From Methanolobus sp. (lineage in GTDB: Archaea; Halobacteriota; Methanosarcinia; Methanosarcinales; Methanosarcinaceae), in assembly GCF_016278385.1 (NCBI RefSeq), contig NZ_JADQBY010000002.1, forward strand, positions 135,097-199,096: a DNA stretch of 64,000 nucleotides, written 5' to 3'. The notes under the pieces were generated by a model. It saw only the letters and a program-made list of their open reading frames with translations. It had not been told where the DNA came from and ran no database searches. This document shows, piece by piece, positions 8,751-17,444 of this stretch (position 1 is the stretch's first letter; each line of letters opens with the position of its first letter). The position numbers and the translations under genes were made by a program.

Positions 8751-9857
8751 TCAATAAGAAGGATCCATTCCGTCTATCTGAGAAAATGCGCGATCGACTT
8801 CTTTTACGTTAGCTACACGCTCTTTTTTGTCACGTTCATATTTAATGGCGTCTACAGCTATTGCATAGAGATTCTCGAGTTCGGATGCAGTTTCGAGTGT
8901 AAGAACTGCCAGTACCTGAGGAAGTTCACCATCCCGGACAATGATACCTTTGAATACATGGCCTACAGCACTTGATAACTTTTCCACTTCTGTGGATATT
9001 TCATCTATACTAAGACGCTCTCTGTCACCCCTGATAATGACCATTGCCCTGCTGGCTTCCTCATAGACATCAGTTGAGAACAACAAACCTGATGGTGAAA
9101 GAGCTTTCTGAATAACGCTCCTCACTGGCATTTCTTCTGTAGCCTCATAGAAACCTATAGTTGCAAGTCCTGCACCACCACTCATGACAGTCTTGAAGTC
9201 ACCAAGATCAGTAACCATCATCATTTCACTGTCAAGTGCATCAAGAAGGAAAAGAATGCGTTTGGCTATCATATCATTGATACCATTGTAGGCAGACTCC
9301 ATGTTGCCACCCATTTGTTTTAAGAACTGGTTGTCAGCAAGTATGATCCCGTCGGCCCCGCTTTCACGAATATCCCTTAGACAGAAAGCAGCATTCTGAA
9401 GATATAATGTACCTTCTTCCCTGAATGGAAGCACCACTACTACATAAACCGGATAATCATGTTTTGCCTTGAGTTCCTTTACAAGCATTGGAGTAAATGA
9501 AGAACCAGTTCCGCCAGATGCGGATGTTATGACGAAACAAACATCAAAATTACCTCTTTCTTCTATCTGCCTCATAATATGAGTCTTGTTGTCATCAAAA
9601 ACGTGTTTGCCGACATTTCTATTGGCTCCAACGCCATGCAGATGAGGAATGTGTATCCTGTCTTTAGCTTTTGTGAAGCTCATCTCCTTGAGATCGTTCA
9701 CCGCAGTATTGATAGCAATTGTTTGCACATTGCTTTTGTATTTTTGTTGGGACAAGTACTTGGCAAAGCGACTCTTTTTACCAAAAGCCTCCCTGTTGAT
9801 CGCGTCCAGTATACGGTTTCCGCATTGTCCGTTCCCAACGATGAGTATGTTGAGCAA
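8751..9857 (-). CDS. cetZ: CetZ-family tubulin-like GTPase
   Basis: This 368-residue protein is an archaeal tubulin/FtsZ relative. The nucleotide-binding loop near residue 8 reads GNGQCGNRI, as in tubulin (GQCGN) rather than FtsZ, and the G-box at 114-120 is SGGTGSS. The T7-like region lies near VTDLGDFKT. CetZ proteins control cell shape and motility in haloarchaea; their role in methanogens is less clear. The start is TTG with GGAGG 6 nt upstream. The protein lacks the long acidic tail of bacterial FtsZ. It is transcribed alone. Confidence 0.88.
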   Translation of the reverse strand: MLNILIVGNGQCGNRILDAINREAFGKKSRFAKYLSQQKYKSNVQTIAINTAVNDLKEMSFTKAKDRIHIPHLHGVGANRNVGKHVFDDNKTHIMRQIEERGNFDVCFVITSASGGTGSSFTPMLVKELKAKHDYPVYVVVVLPFREEGTLYLQNAAFCLRDIRESGADGIILADNQFLKQMGGNMESAYNGINDMIAKRILFLLDALDSEMMMVTDLGDFKTVMSGGAGLATIGFYEATEEMPVRSVIQKALSPSGLLFSTDVYEEASRAMVIIRGDRERLSIDEISTEVEKLSSAVGHVFKGIIVRDGELPQVLAVLTLETASELENLYAIAVDAIKYERDKKERVANVKEVDRAFSQIDGMDPSY

Positions 9858-9949
9858 CTAATTCCTCCGAGTTATGATATAAAGTATAATATAATAAAGT
9901 ATTGTATAAAGAATCTTGTAATTAATATACTTTAAGGCTAAATATAATA

Positions 9950-11212
9950 TCAGAACTTATATTGTTTGTGCCTGTAGTATATCCAACCTGCTATTGCACC
10001 GATTATAAGCAAAGGTATTGCATACACATATATTGGCTGCTCCAAAAGAGAGTCATATTTACCTTTGGTGACATAGATACTGTTAGTTACGAAATCTGAG
10101 CTAACCTCTTGCAGCTGAGTATTGACACCATCACTGTAAAGATAACTATTTTCAGTAGATAGAGTATAGGTACCTACCTCTGCAGCTTTTAAAGTGAAAG
10201 AGTACTCTTTTTCCTGCTGAACACCAAATGATTCCAGATATATTTTTGGGACACCAGATATCGATTCAATGCCCGAACTACCTTTAAAATCCAACCCTTC
10301 AGGAACCTGGATATCGACAGTTACACCTGTTGCCGGAGCATCTCCTGTATTTTTAATTTTGATTGTACCCTGAATATTCTCATTTCTGGATACAGTATAT
10401 TTGTCAAGGGTTGTTGTAAATTCAATATTGGCATTGACAAGATTTTCACCAGCCCCTACAGTAACAACCGGAGAATTGGACGAGGCCTGTGGGAAATTCA
10501 AGCCTGCACTATTTGAGAAGGTTGCCGTTGTAGGTGAAAGAGTATAGGTACCGGCTTCGGTAGCTTTTAACTGGTACACAGCTATTGTTTTTGACTCACC
10601 GATCTCAAGTGATGTCTGTCCAGTCGGACTTACAAACGACTCATACAGTAAAAACTTAGCCTGCTGGGGTTCCTGGAAGATAACACCTGTTGCCTTGTCA
10701 TCCCCAACATTTTCAGCAGTAACAGTCACACGTATAAGGTCGCCTACACTAACATCTGATATATCGACAGCCTTTGTAATCTTGAGTTCAGGAGTACCTG
10801 AATAAACAGCATATTTATGACCACCATCGATGACACCACTTTCATAGACATCTCCAAGAGGATAATTATTAAGTACTAATGATATCCTAACCACGGGAAG
10901 AGTTCCGCTACTTACTGATACAAGGTAAACCTCTATTGTGGAATCATCTTCGAAATCAAGTTCATAAGAATCACCTTCATTTATAAGAAAATCAGCCACT
11001 TCATTCCCATTGTTGTATACATAGAAAGAAGCAGATTCTGCACTCGGAAAAGCATCTGTAACATCAATAACAAAGTTGTTTATCTGGTAACCATCACCAG
11101 TAGTGACAGTGCCGTTATACAACTCTACAGCCGCAGAGGCATTTCCCGCCATTATGAGGCAGAAAAAAACAATACACAAAGAAATAACGAATGATCGGGT
11201 GGTACGAACCAT
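9950..11212 (-). CDS. Secreted COG1361-like surface protein with C-terminal membrane anchor
   Basis: This 420-residue protein has a signal peptide (hydrophobic FVISLCIVFFCLIMAG followed by ASAA), a long beta-rich region with two related repeats near residues 160-260 and 270-380 that read like CARDB/DUF11-type domains (VTVTAENVGDDKATGV and IKIKNTGDAPATGV), and one C-terminal membrane segment (IYVYAIPLLIIGAIAGWIYY) followed by positive residues. It is probably anchored on the outside of the cell. I chose 11212 because GAGGA lies 5 nt upstream and the signal peptide begins there; the longer frame to 11329 is unsupported. No transporter gene is adjacent, unlike the similar proteins elsewhere in the window. 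Confidence 0.75.
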   Translation of the reverse strand: MVRTTRSFVISLCIVFFCLIMAGNASAAVELYNGTVTTGDGYQINNFVIDVTDAFPSAESASFYVYNNGNEVADFLINEGDSYELDFEDDSTIEVYLVSVSSGTLPVVRISLVLNNYPLGDVYESGVIDGGHKYAVYSGTPELKITKAVDISDVSVGDLIRVTVTAENVGDDKATGVIFQEPQQAKFLLYESFVSPTGQTSLEIGESKTIAVYQLKATEAGTYTLSPTTATFSNSAGLNFPQASSNSPVVTVGAGENLVNANIEFTTTLDKYTVSRNENIQGTIKIKNTGDAPATGVTVDIQVPEGLDFKGSSGIESISGVPKIYLESFGVQQEKEYSFTLKAAEVGTYTLSTENSYLYSDGVNTQLQEVSSDFVTNSIYVTKGKYDSLLEQPIYVYAIPLLIIGAIAGWIYYRHKQYKF

Positions 11213-11345
11213 ATTTTCCTCGGAGAATAAAGTATGATTTTGTTTTTCAGTAAAATACGCTGTTTTTGATATAAATCTTATGATTATAATAGTTTTTAAA
11301 ATTATGTGTTGAAACGGTTTTTCTGCCACATTCTATATAAGATTA

Positions 11346-12173
11346 CTATTCAATTATTTCGAGACTTACGTCAATCCACTGTGACTGGTGGATAAGGGAG
11401 CCCATGGATATAACGTCTACACCTGTTTTTGCGTAGTCTTCCAGATTGTCAACATTAATACCACCGGATACTTCTATAATTACGTGTTCAGGAATGGATG
11501 ATCTCATTAACATATCAACAGTATCAGTGACCTCCATTGGACCCATATTGTCAAGCATTATGATATCAGCACCGGCACTTGCAGCAATTATCGCATCATT
11601 GGCGGATTCAACCTCTATCTCTATTTTCTGGGTAAATCCTGCCATTCTCTTTGCAGATAAAATAGAATCTTCAATACCCATCATTTTCACGTGATTGTCC
11701 TTTATCATTATAGTATCGGAAAGATTGAACCTGTGGGGATCACCACCCCCGGCTATTACTGCCATCTTCTCATACTTGCGAAGTCCGGGGGTTGTTTTTC
11801 TTGTACATGCTATCCTTACATCAGAATGCTGGCGGGCTATATCCACACAGCGTCTTGTGTTCGTTGCGATTCCGCAGAGATGACCAAGGAAGTTCAGTAC
11901 AAGTCGTTCTGCCCGGAGAATTGAGAGAGAACTACCACTTATGGAAAATATGATGCCACCTTTTGAGAGCCTGTCACCATTGCTATGCTCAGTACTATAG
12001 TTAATTCCTAAATAATCAAAAAATGATGTTGTCACCTCAATTCCTGCAATAGTACAATTTTCTTTTGTGAAGATAATAGCTTCGACATGCCTTTGAGGAA
12101 CCAGTTTGCAGGAGATATCATTGTAACCAATATCCTCTTCAAGAAAACGTTCTATTTCGTGTGTAAACATCAT
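11346..12173 (-). CDS. nadC: Nicotinate-nucleotide pyrophosphorylase (carboxylating)
   Basis: The enzyme converts quinolinate and PRPP to nicotinate mononucleotide in NAD synthesis. This 275-residue protein has the family N-terminal EDIGYNDISCK, the central RKTTPGLRKYEKMAV and GGGDPHRFNLSD substrate-binding stretches, the IKDNH motif, and the C-terminal barrel pieces IIMLDNM and EVSGGI. It is divergent from nadX-nadA across about 120 bp, so all three genes of de novo NAD synthesis lie together. A TATA-like box about 30 nt upstream predicts a short or absent leader. Confidence 0.95.
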   Translation of the reverse strand: MMFTHEIERFLEEDIGYNDISCKLVPQRHVEAIIFTKENCTIAGIEVTTSFFDYLGINYSTEHSNGDRLSKGGIIFSISGSSLSILRAERLVLNFLGHLCGIATNTRRCVDIARQHSDVRIACTRKTTPGLRKYEKMAVIAGGGDPHRFNLSDTIMIKDNHVKMMGIEDSILSAKRMAGFTQKIEIEVESANDAIIAASAGADIIMLDNMGPMEVTDTVDMLMRSSIPEHVIIEVSGGINVDNLEDYAKTGVDVISMGSLIHQSQWIDVSLEIIE

Positions 12174-12203
12174 ATCTATCTACAAGCTATACGGTGAAGG
12201 GAT

Positions 12204-12224
12204 TTATATGCTTTCAGCATATAA
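12204..12224. promoter_or_regulatory. Palindrome in the nadC/nadX divergent promoter region
   Basis: TTATATGC, 5 nt, GCATATAA: two perfect 8-bp arms. The arms are themselves TATA-like, and the nadC-facing arm lies 30 nt before its start codon, so a protein bound here would block RNA polymerase on nadC. It may be an operator or a chance overlap of A+T-rich boxes. Confidence 0.4.
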
Positions 12225-12297
12225 GCAAAACCTACTTAACTAATCAACATAAGCAGTAATCAACAAATCTACTAACCAGCTCAATTTTCAGGGATTA

Positions 12298-13116
12298 ATG
12301 ATGCTCAAGATAGGACTTATAGGCTGTGGAACAATCGGAACCAGCATATGTCAGGCAATAGATGATGGTACCATTGAAGCAGAGCTTTTTGCCATTTACG
12401 ACAGGAATATGGATGACGTGAATAAGCTTATTTCCATCCTAAAGAATTCCAACCCTCGGTTTATGGAAACTGCTGCAATGATAAAAGAGATAGATCTCCT
12501 TGTTGAATGTGCTTCACAGGAAGCAGTCTATGAGATCATACCAGCAGCTCTTCATGCACGTTGTGATGTCATGATAATGAGTGTGGGTGCCTTTGCTGAT
12601 GACAAACTATACAAAGCCATAAAAGAACTCGCAAAGGATAACAACTGCAAGGTATACCTGCCTTCAGGCGCTATTGTAGGACTTGACGGACTAAAATCAG
12701 CATCCATTAAAGACATATACTCAGTCACACTCACCACTCAAAAACCACCGAGAGGACTTGCAGGAGCACCTTATATAATAAGGAATAAGATTGAGCTGGA
12801 CAAGATCAACGAGAAAACTGTTATTTTTGAAGGACCCGCAAGCGAAGCGGTTAAAGCATTCCCGGCAAACGTGAATGTCGCTGCTACCTTGAGCATTGCA
12901 GGGATTGGTTTTGAGAAGACAAAGGTAAAGATAGTGGCTAATCCGGCACTTACACGCAATATACACGAGATTACTGTTGAAGGCGCATTCGGAGAGTTTA
13001 CCACACGAGTGGAGAACGTACCATCCCCCACTAATCCAAAGAGCAGTTATCTTGCATCCCTTTCTGCTATTGCAACACTGAAAAAGATATCGGATCCATT
13101 CCAAACAGGTACATGA
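12298..13116 (+). CDS. nadX: L-aspartate dehydrogenase
   Basis: NadX oxidises aspartate to iminoaspartate with NAD(P), the first step of NAD synthesis in organisms without L-aspartate oxidase. This 272-residue protein has the Rossmann motif GLIGCGTIG at its N-terminus, the VECASQEA segment, the central LPSGAIVGLDGLKSA stretch and the conserved C-terminal NPKSSYLASLS. The product is passed to quinolinate synthase, encoded 82 nt downstream on the same strand. Either of two adjacent ATG codons may be the start. Confidence 0.93.
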   Translation: MMLKIGLIGCGTIGTSICQAIDDGTIEAELFAIYDRNMDDVNKLISILKNSNPRFMETAAMIKEIDLLVECASQEAVYEIIPAALHARCDVMIMSVGAFADDKLYKAIKELAKDNNCKVYLPSGAIVGLDGLKSASIKDIYSVTLTTQKPPRGLAGAPYIIRNKIELDKINEKTVIFEGPASEAVKAFPANVNVAATLSIAGIGFEKTKVKIVANPALTRNIHEITVEGAFGEFTTRVENVPSPTNPKSSYLASLSAIATLKKISDPFQTGT

Positions 13117-13198
13117 GCATATGTAACCCAATCATTTCAGGTTCTCTTTTTAACAGGAAATATTGGGTAAAATATTGATTCTAAAAGGTTATGATCTC

Positions 13199-14116
13199 AT
13201 GCAGAATATTCAAAATATCATTGAAAGGATACAGGAGTTGAAAATAGAACGCAATGCTGTAATCCTTGCACATAACTACGAAAGAGGAGAGATACAGGAC
13301 ATTGCAGACTTTACAGGGGACTCATTAGGTCTTAGTAAACAGGCAATGGAGCAGGAAGCTGAAGTCATAGTGTTTTGCGGAGTGAATTTTATGGCTGAGA
13401 GCGCAGCTATCCTTAGTCCGGAAAAAACGGTCCTTTTGCCGGAAAGATATGCATGCTGCCCAATGGCATCTATGGTTACTGCAGATGCGTTGCGTGAGGA
13501 AAAAATGAAATATCCTGATGCTGCTGTGGTCTGTTATGTTAACTCGACAGCTGATGTAAAAGCAGAAAGTGATATTTGCTGCACGTCTGCAAATGCTGTT
13601 GAAGTTGTAAACTCTCTTGAAGAGAACGAAATATTATTTGTCCCGGATAAGAATCTTGCAGACTACGTTTCCAGATACACTACTAAAAAGATAATTCCCT
13701 GGGAAGGGTACTGCCCTACACACAATCAGATACTGACCACCGATGTGCTTAGAGCTAAGAAAGATCACCCTGATGCAGAAGTACTGGCTCACCCGGAATG
13801 TCGAAGGGATGTTATTGATCTTGCAGACAGAGTTTTTAGCACCACTGGAATGGTCGAACATGTTAAGACCGCAGGAAATGAGTTCATCATTGCCACTGAA
13901 AGAGGCATTCTTCACAAACTGAGGAAAGACAACCCTGAAAAGAGATTCTACGATGTGTCCGAGTACACAGTCTGCCCGGAAATGAAAGCAATTAACCTTA
14001 AGTCATTATTGCTTTCACTTGAGAACATGCAATATGTGATCACTGTTCCTGAAGAGGTAAGAGTCAAAGCCAGAGTCGCACTTGACAGGATGCTGGATAT
14101 CAAAAGAAGCAGGTAA
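13199..14116 (+). CDS. nadA: Quinolinate synthase
   Basis: NadA condenses iminoaspartate with dihydroxyacetone phosphate to quinolinate using a [4Fe-4S] cluster. This 305-residue protein shows [19 protein letters not shown] at the N-terminus, the [10 protein letters not shown] stretch, and the cysteine-bearing motifs CCPMASM, GYCPTHN, HPECRRD and VCPEMKAIN typical of the archaeal form. The ATG at 13199 is preferred over an in-frame TTG at 13163 because the family starts near here; the ribosome binding site is weak. It follows nadX and is 6 nt from the lipid gene downstream. Confidence 0.95.
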   Translation: MQNIQNIIERIQELKIERNAVILAHNYERGEIQDIADFTGDSLGLSKQAMEQEAEVIVFCGVNFMAESAAILSPEKTVLLPERYACCPMASMVTADALREEKMKYPDAAVVCYVNSTADVKAESDICCTSANAVEVVNSLEENEILFVPDKNLADYVSRYTTKKIIPWEGYCPTHNQILTTDVLRAKKDHPDAEVLAHPECRRDVIDLADRVFSTTGMVEHVKTAGNEFIIATERGILHKLRKDNPEKRFYDVSEYTVCPEMKAINLKSLLLSLENMQYVITVPEEVRVKARVALDRMLDIKRSR

Positions 14117-14122
14117 AAGCTT

Positions 14123-14986
14123 ATGCAGACATATCTGAAACTAATGCGTTCAGGCAATTGCCTCATGGCATCTATAGCTGCTGTGGTTGGGGTTTTTATA
14201 GCATACAATATCGTTTTGGCTAATGCCTCCCTTTATAGTTCATATTTAATTGTATTCCCGGCACTCGATGCAGCAAAAGTATTCCTGGTGGTTTTTCTGG
14301 TAACCGGAGCAGGCAATGCAATTAATGACTATTTTGATCTCGAAATTGACAGAATAAACAAGCCTGAAAGACCCATATCTTCAGGAAAGATAAGTCTTAG
14401 AACAGCATTATATTTCTCACTTGCACTTTTTTCAGTGGGCACGCTCCTTGCAGCATCCATAAACCTGATATGCGGCGTTATTGCCTTTGTTAACTCACTG
14501 CTCCTCATATATTACGCAAGTAGCCTGAAACGAACGGCACTGCTTGGAAACATCTCAGTGGGATACCTCACCGGTTCAACTTTCCTTTTTGGAGGCGCAG
14601 TGTTCTTTGAAAATGATGGAATCAATGGGGTATTTGTCCTCTTCCTGCTGGCAACCCTGGCAACCGTCGCCCGTGAGATAGTCAAAGATATAGAAGACAT
14701 TGAAGGTGACAGGGAAGACGGAGCACGCACACTACCAATAATCGTTGGAGCCAAAAAGGCAGCTTATGTGGCATCACTCATAGGCCTTGTTGCTGTGCTG
14801 GCAAGCCCGCTGCCTTACCTGCAATCACTAATGAGCATACGCTATCTGATCATAGTTGCTGTAGCAGACATAATCTTTGCAGTAGCAGTCTATGAGATAC
14901 TGGGGAAGAATAATCCGGCGAAATCATCAAAAATGTTCAAGATGGCAATGGCCTTTGCACTTATATCCTTCATAGCAGGAGCCTGA
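14123..14986 (+). CDS. Digeranylgeranylglyceryl phosphate synthase (UbiA prenyltransferase family)
   Basis: This enzyme adds the second geranylgeranyl chain in archaeal membrane lipid synthesis. The 287-residue membrane protein has the UbiA-family aspartate motif [17 protein letters not shown] and a second one near residue 190 ([17 protein letters not shown]), plus about eight hydrophobic segments. The [12 protein letters not shown] stretch is typical of the archaeal lipid branch. It starts 6 nt after nadA stops, so it is probably cotranscribed with nadX-nadA, which is a chance linkage of pathways or a housekeeping operon. Confidence 0.9.
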   Translation: MQTYLKLMRSGNCLMASIAAVVGVFIAYNIVLANASLYSSYLIVFPALDAAKVFLVVFLVTGAGNAINDYFDLEIDRINKPERPISSGKISLRTALYFSLALFSVGTLLAASINLICGVIAFVNSLLLIYYASSLKRTALLGNISVGYLTGSTFLFGGAVFFENDGINGVFVLFLLATLATVAREIVKDIEDIEGDREDGARTLPIIVGAKKAAYVASLIGLVAVLASPLPYLQSLMSIRYLIIVAVADIIFAVAVYEILGKNNPAKSSKMFKMAMAFALISFIAGA

Positions 14987-14987
14987 A

Positions 14988-16202
14988 TCAGCATATCGGG
15001 ATCATGCCCCTGGCAAGCTGCATGCAGAAGTCCTGTATGTGTTCCAGTTCAAAATCAATAACCTCTTCCACTTCTTTTGTCACGGAGTCAACGGAACCTT
15101 TTGTCATAATTATCTGGGCCTCTGCCACCTTGGGCTTATCAATAGCAACACCAATGTCACTCAAAAGCCAGATATACGCCTCTTTTACGTCAGGAACCTT
15201 TTCCACTATTCTTCCTGCAATATGATGAGACAGGACATTGTATATCTTGCCAACATGACTCACCGGGTTCTTTCCTGCTGCTGCTTCACTGCTAACCGGG
15301 CGATTAAGCGGTATGATACCATTTACACGATTGCCTCTGCCTACCTGTCCGCAATCGGCATCTTCGGCTGAGGTTCCCGTTACACTGGTATAGATACCTT
15401 CCATGCCACGTCCCGGAATGTCAAGATTGTTGAAAGAGACAGATGCATTCATCTGAACACCTTTTTCTTCCATGTAATCAACAAGAAATGCATTCATGAC
15501 TCCAAAAAGGTCTTTCTTCATGTTGAAATAATGTTGTTCGGAATCTACAAAAGAATCAATCAGCGGCATGGCAACAGTAACATCAAAGTTATTTTTCCGC
15601 CTTATACCCATAATCTTGACATCCTCACCCGATTCAGGATATTCATCCTTGAATCTTGAGGAGTTCAGATGTTTTTCCATATCCAATACTACCTTTTCAG
15701 TGAATGACAGAGGAGCGTAGCCCACGGCGGCTGATGTGTCGTTGGAACCAAGTATACCTTTCTGCCTCCGGAAAATGTCTGTCAGTTCGGCAGAGCCAGG
15801 CTTAAGTTCAACCTGATATTCTACAAAATCCGGTTTTACAAAACGTAGTTTCTCATCAAACCACCTTTTTGCAGTATCCACTGCTATGTTGGCAACATCT
15901 ATCTCCGTATCCTCGGCCTTAAAAGTTGCACGGTCACCAATGACAAGAAGCATTGGATCAACCATGACGCCTCCTCCGAAGATACCTGCGGTTTCCCCGG
16001 CAACCAGCAGGCATTTATCGATATTGTGATGCAGTATAGCATCGAACTTTTCAAGGTATTCAGTACACAGGTTAACAGATATCTGGTCCATGATTGCATC
16101 ACAGATGCTGTCAGGATGTCCCAGTCCTTTTCTTTCCACAATTTCCAGATGTTGTTCAGGGGCACTTGCCGACCTGAATTTCTCTACTGTTATATTTCTC
16201 AG
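14988..16202 (-). CDS. mat: Archaeal-type S-adenosylmethionine synthetase, apparent CTG start
   Basis: It makes AdoMet from methionine and ATP. The protein is the archaeal type: EIVERKGLGHPDSICDAIMD near the N-terminus, LHHNIDKCLLVAGE, FGGGVMVDP, and the GRGNRVNGIIPLNRP segment. I place the start at CTG 16202: GGGAGG lies 7 nt upstream and the protein then begins (M)RNITVEKF, matching the M. jannaschii N-terminus. The only upstream candidate in this frame, TTG at 16217, overlaps the GGGAGG itself and so cannot use it. Length is 404 residues, usual for the family. It converges on the DGGGP synthase gene with one base between the stops. Confidence 0.93.
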   Translation of the reverse strand: MRNITVEKFRSASAPEQHLEIVERKGLGHPDSICDAIMDQISVNLCTEYLEKFDAILHHNIDKCLLVAGETAGIFGGGVMVDPMLLVIGDRATFKAEDTEIDVANIAVDTAKRWFDEKLRFVKPDFVEYQVELKPGSAELTDIFRRQKGILGSNDTSAAVGYAPLSFTEKVVLDMEKHLNSSRFKDEYPESGEDVKIMGIRRKNNFDVTVAMPLIDSFVDSEQHYFNMKKDLFGVMNAFLVDYMEEKGVQMNASVSFNNLDIPGRGMEGIYTSVTGTSAEDADCGQVGRGNRVNGIIPLNRPVSSEAAAGKNPVSHVGKIYNVLSHHIAGRIVEKVPDVKEAYIWLLSDIGVAIDKPKVAEAQIIMTKGSVDSVTKEVEEVIDFELEHIQDFCMQLARGMIPIC

Positions 16203-16209
16203 TTCTATT

Positions 16210-16215
16210 CCTCCC
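16210..16215 (-). promoter_or_regulatory. Ribosome binding site that points to a CTG start for AdoMet synthetase
   Basis: On the minus strand GGGAGG is followed by AATAGAA and then CTG AGA AAT. The same GAGG-AATAGAA spacing leads to an ATG in the mmp14 gene of this window (33153), which supports CTG as the initiation codon here. Confidence 0.6.
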
Positions 16216-16291
16216 AAAATATGTTACCCACTACTGGAAGCCAAATTAACAATTTAACGATACATAAATAAGATCTGTATGGGATTAATAA

Positions 16292-16996
16292 CTATTCTTT
16301 TTCAGGTGCTGCCATACCAGCAGATTCTGAATGTTTAAGGTATTCCTGCAAAATCATAGGGAATGTGTTTGCAGGCACAAACCTTACACCCAGCTCCTCA
16401 GCCCACTTCTGTATCCCAAAATCACTTGCAACTACCGCTGCATCCAGTTCTTTTGCAAGTATGAGCACGTCTATATCTGGGGCACTATCAAGAATACCAT
16501 ACCGAAGGGCAGAGCGATATTTGTTCCTGAATTTACCGATGTGCCCACCAATAACCCTTTTCTCTATATCAAAACTAATATCTTTCTTAGTTTCTGCTTT
16601 GGTGTCAAGAAGCAGACATTCGGTGGATGCATCCCAGATAGTTTCCTCGGCAATGACCATGCCCTTATTGATGCGTTCCCTCATATGCGAAACATATTCA
16701 TGGAAAACTTTTGAGGGTATCTGCACATTATACCTATCAGGAGCCTTCTTCACAAGCCATGTGTCTATCTTTGCAATGACATCACTGTCACATCCATTGT
16801 TCTGTGCAAACTCGTGCAGCTCTTTATAAACCGATGGAAAAGGCACGTAACAACTTATACCAAGGTTTAGCCTGGAACTGGCTATGAGGTCCAGTATCTC
16901 CTTCATTCCCCCACATATACCATCTTCCCCAAGCTTTTCTCTTGTCTGCAGATCGGTCAATGCAGTTGTATCCAGAACAAAACGTTGCCTTAGCAT
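16292..16996 (-). CDS. HARP-type protein-only RNase P (PIN domain; RNA ligase partner/UPF0278)
   Basis: This 234-residue protein matches the family first called RNA ligase partner or UPF0278 and later recognised as homologues of Aquifex RNase P. It begins [18 protein letters not shown], with the first PIN aspartates, and ends with [22 protein letters not shown], which holds the remaining acidic residues. A helical protrusion lies between (about 70-180). HARP removes tRNA 5' leaders in vitro, but archaea normally also have RNA-based RNase P. The start is the ATG at 16996 with GAAGG about 7 nt upstream; the longer frame is unsupported. It stands alone. Confidence 0.85.
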   Translation of the reverse strand: MLRQRFVLDTTALTDLQTREKLGEDGICGGMKEILDLIASSRLNLGISCYVPFPSVYKELHEFAQNNGCDSDVIAKIDTWLVKKAPDRYNVQIPSKVFHEYVSHMRERINKGMVIAEETIWDASTECLLLDTKAETKKDISFDIEKRVIGGHIGKFRNKYRSALRYGILDSAPDIDVLILAKELDAAVVASDFGIQKWAEELGVRFVPANTFPMILQEYLKHSESAGMAAPEKE

Positions 16997-17020
16997 GTGA
17001 TTACCTTCGTGTTGAAACAT

Positions 17021-17444
17021 GTAATATTAACTGCTCTCATAATATAGATGGGCGGAGTAGGGTTAAAGTATTTTGGTAGTCACCCACATACAAGAAAAAT
17101 CATAATACCGATGTTATTTATTTTAAATGTATTAATGTTACTTAGAATTATATTCAAGAAAGTGACAAACAAGAAGTTCAATACAACAATGTATTATGCT
17201 ATGGAAATTACAGGCACAAAACAATAAGATTGAATGTCAACTTAATTTACAGTGTGTTTTTGCCATATAATATAATATATATTTCATGGAAGAATAAAAA
17301 TAATTGTAACTAGAATACACATCAATAGAACCTACAATGTTATTTAGTAATAAATATAGTATGTTTTAAATATAATAAAGCAGTATTTATATGTTGGTGT
17401 GACGGTGTTGCACAAATAGAAACAAATTAAACAGATGGGAAAAA
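17021..17444. other. Long intergenic region upstream of the chemoreceptor gene
   Basis: About 420 bp, very rich in A+T, between the divergent HARP and chemoreceptor genes. I see no open frame with coding character. Several TATA-like tracts are present (for example near 17263-17280 and 17366-17377), so the chemoreceptor may have a long leader or more than one promoter. Confidence 0.5.
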
